A DNA stretch of 64,000 nt from positions 3,224,001-3,288,000 of the forward strand of contig NZ_CP075691.1 of assembly GCF_020026305.1 (NCBI RefSeq), in the 5' to 3' direction. A program made the translations under genes and the position numbers. Positions 44,286 to 53,572 of the stretch are shown in pieces. The notes under the pieces were generated by a model that did no database searches, had not been told where the DNA came from, and worked only from the letters and a program-made list of their open reading frames with translations. Origin of the DNA: Streptomyces sp. 135 (GTDB lineage Bacteria; Actinomycetota; Actinomycetes; Streptomycetales; Streptomycetaceae). How positions within the stretch are numbered: position 1 is the stretch's first letter; each line of letters opens with the position of its first letter.

Positions 44286-45546
44286 GCCCACCGAGTCCGG
44301 CGCCGCCACCTCCGGGGCGACGATCGAGCTGGAGAACCTCACCAAGCGCTATCCGGGCAGCCCCGAGCCGGCCGTGGACAGCGTCAGCATGGAGATCAAG
44401 GCGGGCGAGACGGTGATCTTCGTCGGGCCGTCCGGCTGCGGCAAGTCGACGACGCTGAAGATGATCAACCGCCTGATCGAGCCGACCGGCGGCCGCATCC
44501 GCATCGACGGCGAGGACGTCACCGACATCGACCCGGTGAAGCTGCGGCGCAAGATCGGCTACGCCATCCAGTCCTCCGGCCTCTTCCCGCACATGACGGT
44601 CGCCCAGAACATCGCCCTCGTACCGAAGATGATCGGCTGGGGCAAGGCGCGCATCCGCTCCCGGGTGGAGGAGATGCTCGACCTGGTCGGCCTGGATCCC
44701 GGCGAGTTCCACGACCGCTATCCGCGTCAGCTCTCCGGCGGCCAGCAGCAACGCGTCGGTGTGGCGCGGGCGTTGGCGGCCGACCCACCCGTCCTGCTGA
44801 TGGACGAGCCGTTCGGCGCGGTCGATCCGATCACCCGCGACCACCTCCAGGACGAGCTGATCCGGCTCCAGAGCGAGCTGCACAAGACGATCGTCTTCGT
44901 CACGCACGACTTCGACGAGGCCATCAAGCTCGGTGACCGCATCGCCGTGCTGCGCGAGCGCTCGCACATCGCGCAGTTCGACACGCCCGAGGCGATCCTG
45001 ACCAACCCGGCGGACGACTTCGTCTCCGGTTTCGTGGGCGCGGGCGCGGCGCTGAAGCGGCTGAACCTGACGCGCGTACGCGATGTGGAGATCGCCGACG
45101 TACCGACGGTGACCGTCGACGACCCGCTCCAGGACATCTTCGACAAGCTGCGCGGGGGCACCACGAACGAACTGCTCCTGCTCGACAAGCGCGGCCGCCC
45201 CTACAAGTGGCTGCGCCGCGGCGACCTGATGCGGGCCCGCGGCTCCCTGGCCCGCGCGGGCACCCTCGTCCACGACACGGTGACCCGCGACGCCACGCTG
45301 CGCGACGCGCTCGAAGCGGTGCTCACGGACAACGCGGGCCGGGTCGCGGTGACCGGGCGGCGCGGCGAGTACACGGGCGTGGTGGACATGGAGACGCTGC
45401 TGAACTCCGTCCACGAGATGCTGGAGGCCGACCGCCTCGACGCCATCGAGCACCAGCACGAACTGGAGGAGCAGCGCGCCCAGCTGACCCACCAGGAGCA
45501 GGAGGGCGCGGGGCCCGGGGAGCTCGGAGGGGCGGCGAGGGCATGA
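44278..45546 (+). CDS. Osmoprotectant ABC ATPase with CBS domain (OpuCA-like)
   Basis: A 422-residue ATPase. Walker A is GPSGCGKST near residue 50, the signature is LSGGQQQRVGVARAL and Walker B is LLMDEPFGAVDP. A C-terminal CBS region of about 100 residues (residues 285-390) could sense ionic strength or nucleotides, as in OpuA/OpuC ATPases. The tail is acidic and Glu/Gln-rich. GTG start. Its TGA overlaps the next ATG (ATGA). Confidence 0.93.
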   Translation: MSEPTESGAATSGATIELENLTKRYPGSPEPAVDSVSMEIKAGETVIFVGPSGCGKSTTLKMINRLIEPTGGRIRIDGEDVTDIDPVKLRRKIGYAIQSSGLFPHMTVAQNIALVPKMIGWGKARIRSRVEEMLDLVGLDPGEFHDRYPRQLSGGQQQRVGVARALAADPPVLLMDEPFGAVDPITRDHLQDELIRLQSELHKTIVFVTHDFDEAIKLGDRIAVLRERSHIAQFDTPEAILTNPADDFVSGFVGAGAALKRLNLTRVRDVEIADVPTVTVDDPLQDIFDKLRGGTTNELLLLDKRGRPYKWLRRGDLMRARGSLARAGTLVHDTVTRDATLRDALEAVLTDNAGRVAVTGRRGEYTGVVDMETLLNSVHEMLEADRLDAIEHQHELEEQRAQLTHQEQEGAGPGELGGAARA

Positions 45547-46397
45547 GGCCGCACGAACACCGCCCCGAGGGGGAGCACGAGGTCAAGGGCCTCGCCTTCC
45601 GTGACGTCGGCGAGAGCGAGCAGGAGGCTCCGCCGCCACCGGCCGCCGGGAGGCAGACGCGCCGCGTCACCTGGCAGAAGGTCACGTTCCTGCCCGCCGT
45701 CCTCGCGGTGGTGCTGCTGCTGACCTGGGGGTGGTTCCAGCAGACGGACCTGGACTCGATCTCCAGGAACGCGCTGGCGAACGGCAACGTCTGGCTCAGG
45801 CTCCGCCAGCACATCCAGCTCACGGTCATCTCCACCTTCTTCGTCCTGATCATCGCCATCCCGCTCGGCATCCTGCTGACCCGCGGGAAGCTGCGCAGGG
45901 CGGCGCCGGCCGCGATGGCGCTGGCCAACGTCGGCCAGGCGACCCCGGCGATCGGCCTGCTGGCCCTGCTGGTGATCTGGCTGGGCATCGGCGAGAAGGC
46001 GGCGCTGATCGGCATCATCGTCTACGCCGTCCTGCCGGTCCTGTCCAACACGATCGCGGGCCTGAAGGCGAACGACCCGACGCTGCTCGAAGCCGCGCGC
46101 GGCATCGGCATGTCACCGCTCGGCGTCCTCGGCAAGGTCGAACTCCCGCTGGCCGTCCCGCTGATCCTCGCGGGCGTGCGGACGGCGCTCGTCCTGAACG
46201 TCGGCACGGCGACCCTCGCCACGTTCGGCGGGGGCGGCGGCCTCGGCGACCTGATCACGACCGGCATGACCAACCAGCGCATGCCGGTCCTGATGCTCGG
46301 TTCGATCCTGACGATCGTGCTGGCGCTGTTGGTGGACTGGCTGGCGTCGCTGGCCGAACTGTTCCTGCGCCCGCGCGGGCTGGAGGCGGGCTCATGA
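45543..46397 (+). CDS. Osmoprotectant ABC permease, second subunit
   Basis: A 284-residue permease with a hydrophilic N-terminus of about 45 residues and about six membrane segments. The ATPase-coupling loop LLEAARGIGMSPLGVLGKVE is clear. It pairs with the first permease of the operon. The ATGA overlap with the ATPase stop and another with the binding-protein start show tight coupling. Confidence 0.92.
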   Translation: MRPHEHRPEGEHEVKGLAFRDVGESEQEAPPPPAAGRQTRRVTWQKVTFLPAVLAVVLLLTWGWFQQTDLDSISRNALANGNVWLRLRQHIQLTVISTFFVLIIAIPLGILLTRGKLRRAAPAAMALANVGQATPAIGLLALLVIWLGIGEKAALIGIIVYAVLPVLSNTIAGLKANDPTLLEAARGIGMSPLGVLGKVELPLAVPLILAGVRTALVLNVGTATLATFGGGGGLGDLITTGMTNQRMPVLMLGSILTIVLALLVDWLASLAELFLRPRGLEAGS

Positions 46398-47362
46398 AAG
46401 TCACCGCGCGCACATGGGCCGTCGGAGTGCTGGCCGCGGCGCTGCTGGCCGGCTGCGGCCTGACCAGCGGCAGCCCCATGGTGGACGACGTCAGGCCCGG
46501 CTCCATCGGCCGGGGCCTGCCCCTCAAGGGCGCCGACCTCACCGTCACGTCCAAGGAGTTCACCGAGCAGCTGATCCTCGGCGCGATCATGGGCATCGCC
46601 TTCGAGGCGGCGGGCGCGGAGGTGCTCGACCGCACGGGCATCCAGGGTTCGATCGGCGCGCGCGAGGCCGTGAAGAGCGGCGACGCGGACGCGATGTACG
46701 AGTACACGGGCACCGCCTGGATCACGTACCAGGGCAACACCGAGCCGATCGACGACCCGCACAAGCAGTGGCAGGCGGTGCGCGACGCGGACCTGAGGAA
46801 CGGCGTCACGTGGCTGCCGCCGGCCACGCTCAACAACACGTACGCGCTGGCGACGAACGCGCGGAACGCGGCGAAGTACAGGACGAGGACGCTCTCCGAC
46901 GTGGCGGCCCTGGCCAAGTCCGACCCGAAGGCCGTCACGCTCTGTGTGGAGAGCGAGTTCGCCTCGCGCGAGGACGGGCTGCCGGGCATGCAGAAGGAGT
47001 ACGGGATGAGCGTCCCGGCGGCCGACATCACCAAGATGGACACCGGCATCATCTACACGCAGGTGTCCAAGGGGACGTGCACGTACGGCGAGGTCTTCAC
47101 GACGGACGGCCGCATCAAGGCGATGAACCTGACGACGATGGAGGACGACAAGCGCTTCTTCCCCAACTACAACGCGGCCCCGGAGATCAACAGCAAGTCC
47201 TTGGAGAAGTACCCGCAGATGGCGGAGATCCTGGCGCCGATCACGAAGAAACTGAACAACGCGGTGGCGCGGGAGCTGAACTCCAAGGTGGACGTGGAGG
47301 GCCAGGACCCGCACGAGGTGGCGAAGGACTGGCTGATCGCGGAGGGCTTCGTCAAGGAGTGA
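46394..47362 (+). CDS. Osmoprotectant-binding lipoprotein (OpuCC/ProX-like)
   Basis: A 322-residue solute-binding lipoprotein with lipobox LLAGC (Cys near residue 21). The OpuAC-type fold is indicated by LTVTSKEFTEQLILGAIMG, the ligand-box ADAMYEYTGTAW and YTQVSKGTCTYGEVF. It probably binds glycine betaine, choline or carnitine; the aromatic cage residues (Tyr/Trp) are present but the exact ligand cannot be fixed. It is the last gene of the operon. Confidence 0.92.
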   Translation: MKVTARTWAVGVLAAALLAGCGLTSGSPMVDDVRPGSIGRGLPLKGADLTVTSKEFTEQLILGAIMGIAFEAAGAEVLDRTGIQGSIGAREAVKSGDADAMYEYTGTAWITYQGNTEPIDDPHKQWQAVRDADLRNGVTWLPPATLNNTYALATNARNAAKYRTRTLSDVAALAKSDPKAVTLCVESEFASREDGLPGMQKEYGMSVPAADITKMDTGIIYTQVSKGTCTYGEVFTTDGRIKAMNLTTMEDDKRFFPNYNAAPEINSKSLEKYPQMAEILAPITKKLNNAVARELNSKVDVEGQDPHEVAKDWLIAEGFVKE

Positions 47363-47392
47363 CCGCGATACGGGAGTTACGCGGTCCCCGTC

Positions 47393-47462
47393 ACAAGTAC
47401 CCGGATACAAGTACCCGGTTACAAGCATCCGGTTACAAAGAACCCGTTGCAAAGAACCCGTT
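47393..47462. repeat. Five tandem 14-bp repeats before the ArsR-like gene
   Basis: Units are ACAAGTACCCGGAT, ACAAGTACCCGGTT, ACAAGCATCCGGTT, ACAAAGAACCCGTT and GCAAAGAACCCGTT, end to end, with the last T pair forming part of the -35 region of the following gene. A sixth, degenerate unit begins GCAACGG. Seen directly. They may be a regulator-binding array, or slippage-derived. Confidence 0.85.
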
Positions 47463-47489
47463 GCAACGGAGTCTTTGCATCTCTACGCT
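47461..47489 (+). promoter_or_regulatory. Promoter of the ArsR-like gene, leaderless
   Basis: TTGCAA, 17 bases, then TACGCT give a good vegetative promoter. The -10 ends 6 bases before the ATG, placing the transcript start on the ATG itself. The -35 overlaps the end of the 14-bp repeat array. Confidence 0.6.
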
Positions 47490-47495
47490 GAGGGC

Positions 47496-48095
47496 ATGAC
47501 GGAACAGCCCGCGCCCCGCAAGGTCCACCACCTCGACGCCCGCACACTGCGCGGCCTCGCGCATCCGCTGCGCATGCGCCTGCTCTCCTCGCTGCGCCTC
47601 GACGGCCCGGCGACCGCGTCCCAACTCGCCGCCCGGCTCGGCGAGTCGAGCGGGGCGACCAGTTACCACCTGCGGCAGCTCGCGGAGTACGGGTTCGTGG
47701 AGGACGACCCGGAGCGGGGCAAGGGGCGGGAGCGGTGGTGGCGGTCGGCCCACCAGGGCACGCGGACCGACGAGAACCTCATCCGCGACCCGGACCCAGA
47801 GGTGCGCGGCGCGCTGAGCACCCTCCTGCACGAGTACGCGACCCAGCGCGCCCAGGAGGTCTCCACCTGGATCGCCACGCGGCACGAGTGGTCACAGGAG
47901 TGGGACGAGGCCGCGGACACCAGCGATTTCACCCTGCGGCTGACACCCGGGCTCGCCGCCGAGCTGAGCGGCAAGATCCATGAACTCGTGGAGAGCTACC
48001 GCGCGTCGGCGCCCGAAGAGGACACACCGGACGTGGCCAAGGTGCGCGTCCACTCCCACATCTTCCCGACCCGGCCGAAGGCCGACGGCACCTGA
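47496..48095 (+). CDS. ArsR-type winged-helix regulator
   Basis: A 199-residue helix-turn-helix protein (HTH_20/ArsR-like). The recognition region is ATASQLAARLGESSGATSYH followed by LRQLAEYGFVEDD, and the C-terminal 100 residues form an unknown helical effector or dimer domain. The transcript appears leaderless. It is followed after 12 bases by a small gene with a good ribosome site. It may bind the 14-bp repeats upstream, which would be autoregulation. Confidence 0.87.
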   Translation: MTEQPAPRKVHHLDARTLRGLAHPLRMRLLSSLRLDGPATASQLAARLGESSGATSYHLRQLAEYGFVEDDPERGKGRERWWRSAHQGTRTDENLIRDPDPEVRGALSTLLHEYATQRAQEVSTWIATRHEWSQEWDEAADTSDFTLRLTPGLAAELSGKIHELVESYRASAPEEDTPDVAKVRVHSHIFPTRPKADGT

Positions 48096-48107
48096 GAGGG
48101 GCACGGC

Positions 48108-48314
48108 ATGCACCCCGACGTACACCTGATGCTGCACCACGCGCGCGCGGAGGAGTTACGACGCGAGGCACCCGCACGGGACTCCCGCGCCCGGCTCGGC
48201 GCCCGGCTCGGCTGGACCCTGGTCGAGCTGGGCCTGCGGCTGGTCAGCAGCTCGGGACCTTCGCGCCCTTCTCCAGGGCCCGCAGTGAGTCGACCGTGCC
48301 CTTCAGTGTCGTGA
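48108..48314 (+). CDS. Small conserved protein downstream of the ArsR-like gene
   Basis: A 68-residue frame beginning MHPDVHLMLHHARAEELRRE, followed by a basic stretch and LGWTLVELGLRLV. GAGAGGGG lies 6 bases before the ATG and it follows the regulator by 12 bases, so coupled translation is likely. I recall similar short proteins after regulators in Streptomyces. The last 23 codons overlap the 3' end of the Lon-like gene on the other strand and look non-conserved, so the original stop may be lost. Confidence 0.55.
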   Translation: MHPDVHLMLHHARAEELRREAPARDSRARLGARLGWTLVELGLRLVSSSGPSRPSPGPAVSRPCPSVS

Positions 48315-49053
48315 CCGGGACCAGGCGCAGGCCCTTCGGCAGCTCCGCCTGGGCATCCGCGCACTCGGCCTTCGGGACCAGGAAGACCGTGGCGCCGTCA
48401 CGCCGCGCGGCCTGCGTCTTCAGGGCGACGCCGCCGACCGCGCCGACCTCGCCGTCGGCGGTGATGGTGCCGGTGCCGGCGATCTTGCCGCCGCCCGTGA
48501 GGTCACGGCCGCTGCCGTCGCCGTCCAGCTTGTCGATGATGCCGAGCGAGAGGAAAAGCCCGGCGCTGGGACCGCCGATCTTGCCGAGGTCGGCCTTGAC
48601 GTCCACCTTGTCGGTGCCGTCGAAGCCGTTGGCCTTCAGGTAGGACAGCGCCGCCTTCGTGGCGTCGTCCTGCGACTCCTTCATGTCGCCGAGGTTGTGC
48701 TTCTGGACTTCTTTCACGTTGTCCCCGGTCGGGTAGACCGAGTCCTTCGGCATCACCGCGCGGTCCGTGCGGAACCAGCCGTCGATCACGTCGCCGAGCC
48801 GCACGTCCATCTGCGGGCCCGTCGCCACGATCGTCGTCATGCGCAGCTCGCCCTTGGTCTCGCGGGTGGGCGCGCCGGTGATGGTGAGCACCGGCTTGCC
48901 CTCGTGCTCCCCCAGCACGTCCGCCGTACCACCGGGCTGCGCCACGGCATACGGCAACGGCGCGAGCCCCGCGACGGCGAGCAGGGCCACGACGGGCAGG
49001 GCGCAGACGGCGAGGGCCTGGGGCCGCGTGAATCGAGCGAAGGAGAAGACCAC
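48244..49053 (-). CDS. Membrane-anchored Lon-like (S16) protease
   Basis: A 269-residue protein with one N-terminal membrane segment (residues 12-38) and a C-terminal Lon-type protease domain. The catalytic dyad is Ser 163 in IGGPSAGL and Lys 212 in AVGGVALKTQAA. No ATPase or clear PDZ domain is present; related YlbL proteins carry a PDZ where this one has residues 50-125. It likely processes extracytoplasmic proteins. It is convergent with the small gene at 48108. Confidence 0.9.
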   Translation of the reverse strand: MVFSFARFTRPQALAVCALPVVALLAVAGLAPLPYAVAQPGGTADVLGEHEGKPVLTITGAPTRETKGELRMTTIVATGPQMDVRLGDVIDGWFRTDRAVMPKDSVYPTGDNVKEVQKHNLGDMKESQDDATKAALSYLKANGFDGTDKVDVKADLGKIGGPSAGLFLSLGIIDKLDGDGSGRDLTGGGKIAGTGTITADGEVGAVGGVALKTQAARRDGATVFLVPKAECADAQAELPKGLRLVPVTTLKGTVDSLRALEKGAKVPSC

Positions 49054-49102
49054 GGGATCAATCTAACGTGACGGAACACCCCACCCGAGCGGGCGCCCCA
49101 TC

Positions 49103-49128
49103 AAGCCCGTCCGGCGGTTGAGGACGAG
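49103..49128 (+). repeat. Interspersed Streptomyces repeat
   Basis: AAGCCCGTCCGGCGGTTGAG followed by GACGAG closely matches the copy within btuC at 23388-23413. It sits in the 129-base gap between the hpdR and Lon-like genes. Confidence 0.7.
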
Positions 49129-49182
49129 CTCGGCGGAGCCGGCGATCTCCCGGGTGCGCACGGCTCCGCTCGCCCCGCGGCC

Positions 49183-49824
49183 TCAGCGCAACGCGTCGGC
49201 GACCTCCCGAGCCGCGTCCACCACCCGCGGCCCCACCCGCTCCGGCACGGAGTCCGCGAGCATCACCACGCCCACGCTGCCCTCTATCCCGGTCACGCCG
49301 ACCAGCGGCGCCGCGGCCCCGCTCGCCCCGGCCTCCAGTTCGCCGTGGGTGAGCGCGTACCCGGGGTCGGTCACCAGGCCCTGGCGGGCGGCCAGGATGG
49401 CGCGGCCCGCGGCGCCCCGGTCCAGGGGGTGCCGGAAGCCCGTCCGGTACGCGACGTGGTAATCCGTCCACGTGGGCTCGACCACCGCCACCGCGAGGGC
49501 CTCCGAGCCGTCGACGAGGGTCAGGTGGGCCGTCGCCCCTATGTCCTCGGCGAGCGAACGCAGCGCGGGCAGCGCCGCCTCCCGCACCAGTGGATGCACC
49601 TGGCGGCCCAGGCGCAGCACGCCGAGGCCGACGCGGGCGCGCCCGCCGAGGTCGCGTCGTACGAGGGCGTGCTGTTCGAGCGTGGCGAGCAGGCGGTACA
49701 CCACGGTGCGGTTCACGCCGAGCTTGTTGGACAGCTCGGTGACCGTGAGGCCATGGTCGGTGTCGGCCAGCAGCTTGAGGACGCGCAGTCCTCGGTCCAG
49801 CGTCTGGGATGTCTCCGCGGTCAC
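49183..49824 (-). CDS. hpdR: IclR-family regulator (likely HpdR)
   Basis: A 213-residue IclR protein. The winged helix shows QTLDRGLRVLKLLADTDHGL, TVTELSNKLGVNRTVVYRLL and an effector domain with YRTGFRHPLDRGAAGRAILA. GTG 49824 has AAGGAG 8 bases upstream. In S. coelicolor HpdR, also IclR-type, represses hppD and hpdA and lies a few genes away. Position and family suggest the same role here, though this is not proved by sequence. Confidence 0.85.
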   Translation of the reverse strand: MTAETSQTLDRGLRVLKLLADTDHGLTVTELSNKLGVNRTVVYRLLATLEQHALVRRDLGGRARVGLGVLRLGRQVHPLVREAALPALRSLAEDIGATAHLTLVDGSEALAVAVVEPTWTDYHVAYRTGFRHPLDRGAAGRAILAARQGLVTDPGYALTHGELEAGASGAAAPLVGVTGIEGSVGVVMLADSVPERVGPRVVDAAREVADALR

Positions 49825-50152
49825 GACGCCCACTCCTTTGGTGAGGGTCGGCGACCTCCTTACGCGGCGGTTGCGCCGCCGGTCCCGTGGGCGACGCGCG
49901 TCAGAGGCCGCCGGTCGGAACACCGGCTGCGCTCCGCGGCGGCGCTGCCACGGGGCGTGTGCGTGTGTCGGGGACAGTAGCGAGATCGTCCCGCTCAGCG
50001 GAAGACTCAGTCCAGAATCCGGGCATGGGGGCGCCCGCACCGCCCCCATCTGCCCCGTTACGCGTGGCGCGCCGATCCGGACAGGCGTACGACATCCGCA
50101 CAAGCCCTCCGCACTCGGAACGCCCCGCTCCCGGCCCCCGAGCCGAACGGGC
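49825..50152 (-). other. Gene-free region before hpdR
   Basis: A 328-base gap between the helicase stop and the hpdR start, both on the minus strand. It holds the helicase terminator hairpin (50025-50049) and presumably the hpdR promoter. I see no further gene in it. Confidence 0.6.
50025..50049 (-). terminator. Hairpin after the helicase gene
   Basis: ATGGGGGCG pairs perfectly with CGCCCCCAT around a 7-base loop, about 100 bases after the helicase stop. It is placed as a Streptomyces-type terminator without a U-run. Confidence 0.6.
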
Positions 50153-51952
50153 TCACTTCATGCGGGTGGCCCACTCCTGGACCTTCGCGATGCGCTGCCG
50201 CAGCTGCCCCGCCGTGGCCTCCGCGCTCGGCGGCCCGCCACACGTGCGCCGCAGCTCGGTGTGGATCACGCCGTGCGGCTTCCCGCTCTGATGGACGTAC
50301 GCGCCGACCATCGTGTTCAGCTGCTTGCGCAACCCGAGCAGTTCCTTGTGGGAGACCACGGGACGCCGCTCGGCGGGCAGTTCGAGCAGGTCGGCTTCCT
50401 CGTCCGGCTTCTTGCGGCTGTGCGCGATCTGCCGGGCCTGCCGCTTCTGGAGCAGCATCTGCACCTGGTCGGGTTCGAGGAGACCGGGGATGCCGAGATA
50501 GTCCTGCTCCTCCTCGCTCCCCGGATGCGCCTGCATGCCGAACTCGGCGCCGTCGAAGAGCACCCGGTCGAAGACGGCCTCGGACTCCAGCGCCTCGAAG
50601 GAGAACTGCTCCTGCTCGCCGGTGTCCTCGTCCTCCTGCTTGTTCGCCTCGTCCATCTCCTTCTCGGACTCGGCGTAGGGGTCCTCCTCCCCCTCCTTCT
50701 TCGGCTTGTCGAGGGCGTGGTCGCGCTCGACCTCCATCTCGTTGGCGAAGGTCAGCAGGTCGGGGACGGTCGGCAGGAAGACGGACGCGGTCTCGCCGCG
50801 CCGCCGGGACCGCACGAAGCGGCCGACGGCCTGCGCGAAGAACAGCGGCGTGGAGATCGTCGTCGCGTAGACACCCACCGCGAGGCGCGGCACGTCGACG
50901 CCTTCGGACACCATGCGGACGGCGACCATCCACCGGTCGGTGCTCGCGCTGAAGTCGTCGATGCGCTTCGAGGCGCCGGTGTCGTCGGAGAGGACGACCG
51001 TGGCCTTGCTCCCGGTGATCTCGCGGATCAGCTTGGCGTAGGCGCGCGCGGAGTCCTGGTCGGAGGCGATGACGAGCCCGCCCGCGTCGGGGATGGCCTT
51101 CCTGACCTCGGTGAGCCGCGTGTCGGCGGCCTTGAGGACGTTCGGCATCCACTCGCCGCGCGGGTCGAGCGCGGTGCGCCAGGCCTGCGAGACGGCGTCC
51201 TTGGTCATCGGCTCGCCGAGCCGCGCGGCGATCTCGTCGCCGGCCTTCGTACGCCACCGCATGTTGCCCGAGTACGACAGGAAGATCACCGGCCGCACGA
51301 CGCCGTCGCCGAGCGCGCTGCCGTAGCCGTAGGTGTAGTCGGCGGCGGAGCGCCGGATGCCGTCGTTCCCTTCTTCGTACGTGACGAAGGGGATCGGGTT
51401 GGTGTCGGACCGGAAGGGCGTACCGGTGAGCGCGAGGCGCCGGGTCGCGGGCTCGAAGGCTTCGAGGCAGGCCTCGCCCCAGGACTTCGAGTCACCGGCG
51501 TGGTGGATCTCGTCCAGGATGACGAGGGTCTTGCGCTGCTCGGAGCGGTTGCGGTGCAGCATCGGGCGTACGCCGACACCCGCGTACGTCACGGCGACGC
51601 CGTGGTACTCCTTGCTGAGCGGTCCCGCGCTGTACTCGGGGTCCAGCTTGATGCCTATACGGGCCGCCGCCTCGGCCCACTGCTTCTTGAGGTGCTCGGT
51701 GGGCGCGACCACGGTGACCTGCTGCACGACATGGTGGTGCAGCAGCCACGACGCGAGCGTGAGCGCGAACGTCGTCTTGCCGGCGCCGGGGGTGGCGACG
51801 GCGAGGAAGTCTCGCGGCTGCTCCTGGATGTACTTCTCCATCGCCCCCTGCTGCCAGGCACGCAGCTTGTTGGCGGTGCCCCAGGGGGCGCGGCCGGGGA
51901 AGGCCGGGGAGAGGTGGTGGGAGGAGTTGGCGGCGGCGCTGGTGGTAGTCAC
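50153..51952 (-). CDS. DEAD/DEAH-box superfamily 2 helicase
   Basis: A 599-residue SF2 helicase-like ATPase. Walker A is PGAGKTTFAL at residues 55-64, motif II is LDEIHHAGDSKSWGEA near 148, and motif III is LALTGTPFRSD. In the second RecA lobe VRMVSEGVDVPRLAVGVY and AQAVGRFVRSRRRGE supply motifs V and VI. An acidic Glu/Lys insertion (about residues 415-445) and a C-terminal helical region follow. It resembles the SSL2/RapA-type helicases common in Streptomyces; the substrate (dsDNA or RNA) is unknown. GTG start. Confidence 0.92.
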   Translation of the reverse strand: MTTTSAAANSSHHLSPAFPGRAPWGTANKLRAWQQGAMEKYIQEQPRDFLAVATPGAGKTTFALTLASWLLHHHVVQQVTVVAPTEHLKKQWAEAAARIGIKLDPEYSAGPLSKEYHGVAVTYAGVGVRPMLHRNRSEQRKTLVILDEIHHAGDSKSWGEACLEAFEPATRRLALTGTPFRSDTNPIPFVTYEEGNDGIRRSAADYTYGYGSALGDGVVRPVIFLSYSGNMRWRTKAGDEIAARLGEPMTKDAVSQAWRTALDPRGEWMPNVLKAADTRLTEVRKAIPDAGGLVIASDQDSARAYAKLIREITGSKATVVLSDDTGASKRIDDFSASTDRWMVAVRMVSEGVDVPRLAVGVYATTISTPLFFAQAVGRFVRSRRRGETASVFLPTVPDLLTFANEMEVERDHALDKPKKEGEEDPYAESEKEMDEANKQEDEDTGEQEQFSFEALESEAVFDRVLFDGAEFGMQAHPGSEEEQDYLGIPGLLEPDQVQMLLQKRQARQIAHSRKKPDEEADLLELPAERRPVVSHKELLGLRKQLNTMVGAYVHQSGKPHGVIHTELRRTCGGPPSAEATAGQLRQRIAKVQEWATRMK

Positions 51953-52075
51953 GGTCTCCGGGTTTTTACGGCTCGGGTACGTAAGACAACCGGGCCACCC
52001 TACCGGTGAGATGTTGACGTACCGCCGAGTTCAGGGCGGCTGCCGGGGCGGGTGCGACGGGTGTCACATGACGGC

Positions 52076-53518
52076 TCAGGGCTTGCGCTCCGTCAGCCGG
52101 GTGCCCACCCACGCCCCCACCAGGGCGACCGCGGCCATGGGCAGGAAGACGGCGACGAAGGCGGCCGGGTGCGAGGCCGAGACGCCGTCCGGGCCGTGGC
52201 CCGCGCCCACCGTGCCGCCGCCGAGCGCGGCGAACGCGGCGCCACCGACCGCGAGCAGCAGGACGTTCGAGAGTCCGTCGGAGATCTGGAGCGCGGCCGA
52301 ATTCGACCCCGCGTCCTCGGGCGGCGAGAGCCGGAGCAGCAGCACGCTCGTGGAGGCGATGACCGTGCCCATGCCGAAGCAGCCGAGGCCCCAGGCGACC
52401 GCAATGATCCACACGGGCACGGCCGCGATGAGGACGGTGGGCGCGGCGGCTATGGACGCGGCGACGAGCACCATCCCCGTCGCCACGAACCGCGTCCGGT
52501 AGGGCTCCATGCGGGGCCGCGACTGTACGTAGGACCCGAGCGCCCAGGTCGCCCCGCCCACGGCGATCGAGAGCCCGGCCATGGTCGGGCTCAGCCCCCG
52601 CTGCGTGACGAGCATCAGCGGCACGAAGGACTCGGCCGCGATGAACGACCCCGCGGCCACCCCGCGCAGCAGCACCACGGAGGGCAGGCCACGGGCGGCG
52701 CGGTACGTGCCGCGCGGCAGCAGTCCGAGGACGGCGGGCACGAGGACGACGGCGCCGAGCACCGCCGGGAGCAGCGAGAACCACCGCAGGTCCTGACCCG
52801 CGTACTGAAGGAGCGCGGCCCCCAGCGAGATCCCGAGCGCCAGGCGGATGCGGCGCCGGTCGAAGGGGGCGACGGGCGCCGACGCGTCGACGGGCCCGGC
52901 GGCGGTCCGCCGGATCGCGGGCAGCGCGAGGGCGAGCGGCACGACGACGAGAACGGGGATGCCGACGAAGACCCACCGCCACCCGAGGTGCTCGGTGACG
53001 GTGCCGGACACCAGCGGCCCGACGACGGACGGCACGACCCAGCTCGCCGCGAAGGCGGCCATGATGGCGGGCCGCAGCCGCTCCGGATACGCCCGGCTGA
53101 CGACGACGTACAGCGCGACGATGACGAGCCCGCCGCCGAGCCCCTGCACGGCGCGTCCCGCGATGAACAGCCACATCACGCTCGCGGTCCCGCTCAGCAG
53201 CAGCCCCGCCGCGAAGAGCGAGATGCCGCCCGCCAGCGGCCCGAGCGGCCCGCGCCGGTCGGCCCACTGCCCGCTGAACACCATGCCGAAGAGGCTGGTG
53301 GTGAAGTACCCCGAGAACGCGAAGGCGTACAGCGCGACCCCGTCCAGCTCCCGTGCGGCGATCGGCATCGCCGTCCCGACGGCGGTCGCCTCGAAGGCGA
53401 TCAGCAGCACGACGGAGACGATGCCGATGCTGAGGGCGCGGTAGGGCTTGCCCAGGACGCCGGGGCCCTCCGGGCGGGGCGGGGCGGTGGTTTCGGCGGC
53501 GACGCCAGTCTCGGTCAT
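52076..53518 (-). CDS. MFS transporter, drug-exporter type
   Basis: A 480-residue major facilitator with about 12-14 hydrophobic segments. VSVVLLIAFEATAVGTAMPI opens helix 1, the motif GQWADRRGPLGPLAGG lies in the loop after helix 2, and a motif C-like stretch is SWVVPSVVGPLVSG. Motif C is typical of drug/H+ antiporters, so export is likely. The substrate is unknown. It is a single gene, not obviously linked to a regulator. Confidence 0.88.
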   Translation of the reverse strand: MTETGVAAETTAPPRPEGPGVLGKPYRALSIGIVSVVLLIAFEATAVGTAMPIAARELDGVALYAFAFSGYFTTSLFGMVFSGQWADRRGPLGPLAGGISLFAAGLLLSGTASVMWLFIAGRAVQGLGGGLVIVALYVVVSRAYPERLRPAIMAAFAASWVVPSVVGPLVSGTVTEHLGWRWVFVGIPVLVVVPLALALPAIRRTAAGPVDASAPVAPFDRRRIRLALGISLGAALLQYAGQDLRWFSLLPAVLGAVVLVPAVLGLLPRGTYRAARGLPSVVLLRGVAAGSFIAAESFVPLMLVTQRGLSPTMAGLSIAVGGATWALGSYVQSRPRMEPYRTRFVATGMVLVAASIAAAPTVLIAAVPVWIIAVAWGLGCFGMGTVIASTSVLLLRLSPPEDAGSNSAALQISDGLSNVLLLAVGGAAFAALGGGTVGAGHGPDGVSASHPAAFVAVFLPMAAVALVGAWVGTRLTERKP

Positions 53519-53572
53519 GCGCCTCAGGGTAAGAGGCGTGGGCGTGTTTTACCCCTGTCCGGAGGCGGGGGT

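Noticed and set aside
47393..47462. The tandem repeats as a CRISPR array
   Set aside because: Units are 14 bp, directly adjacent without spacers, and no cas gene is present.
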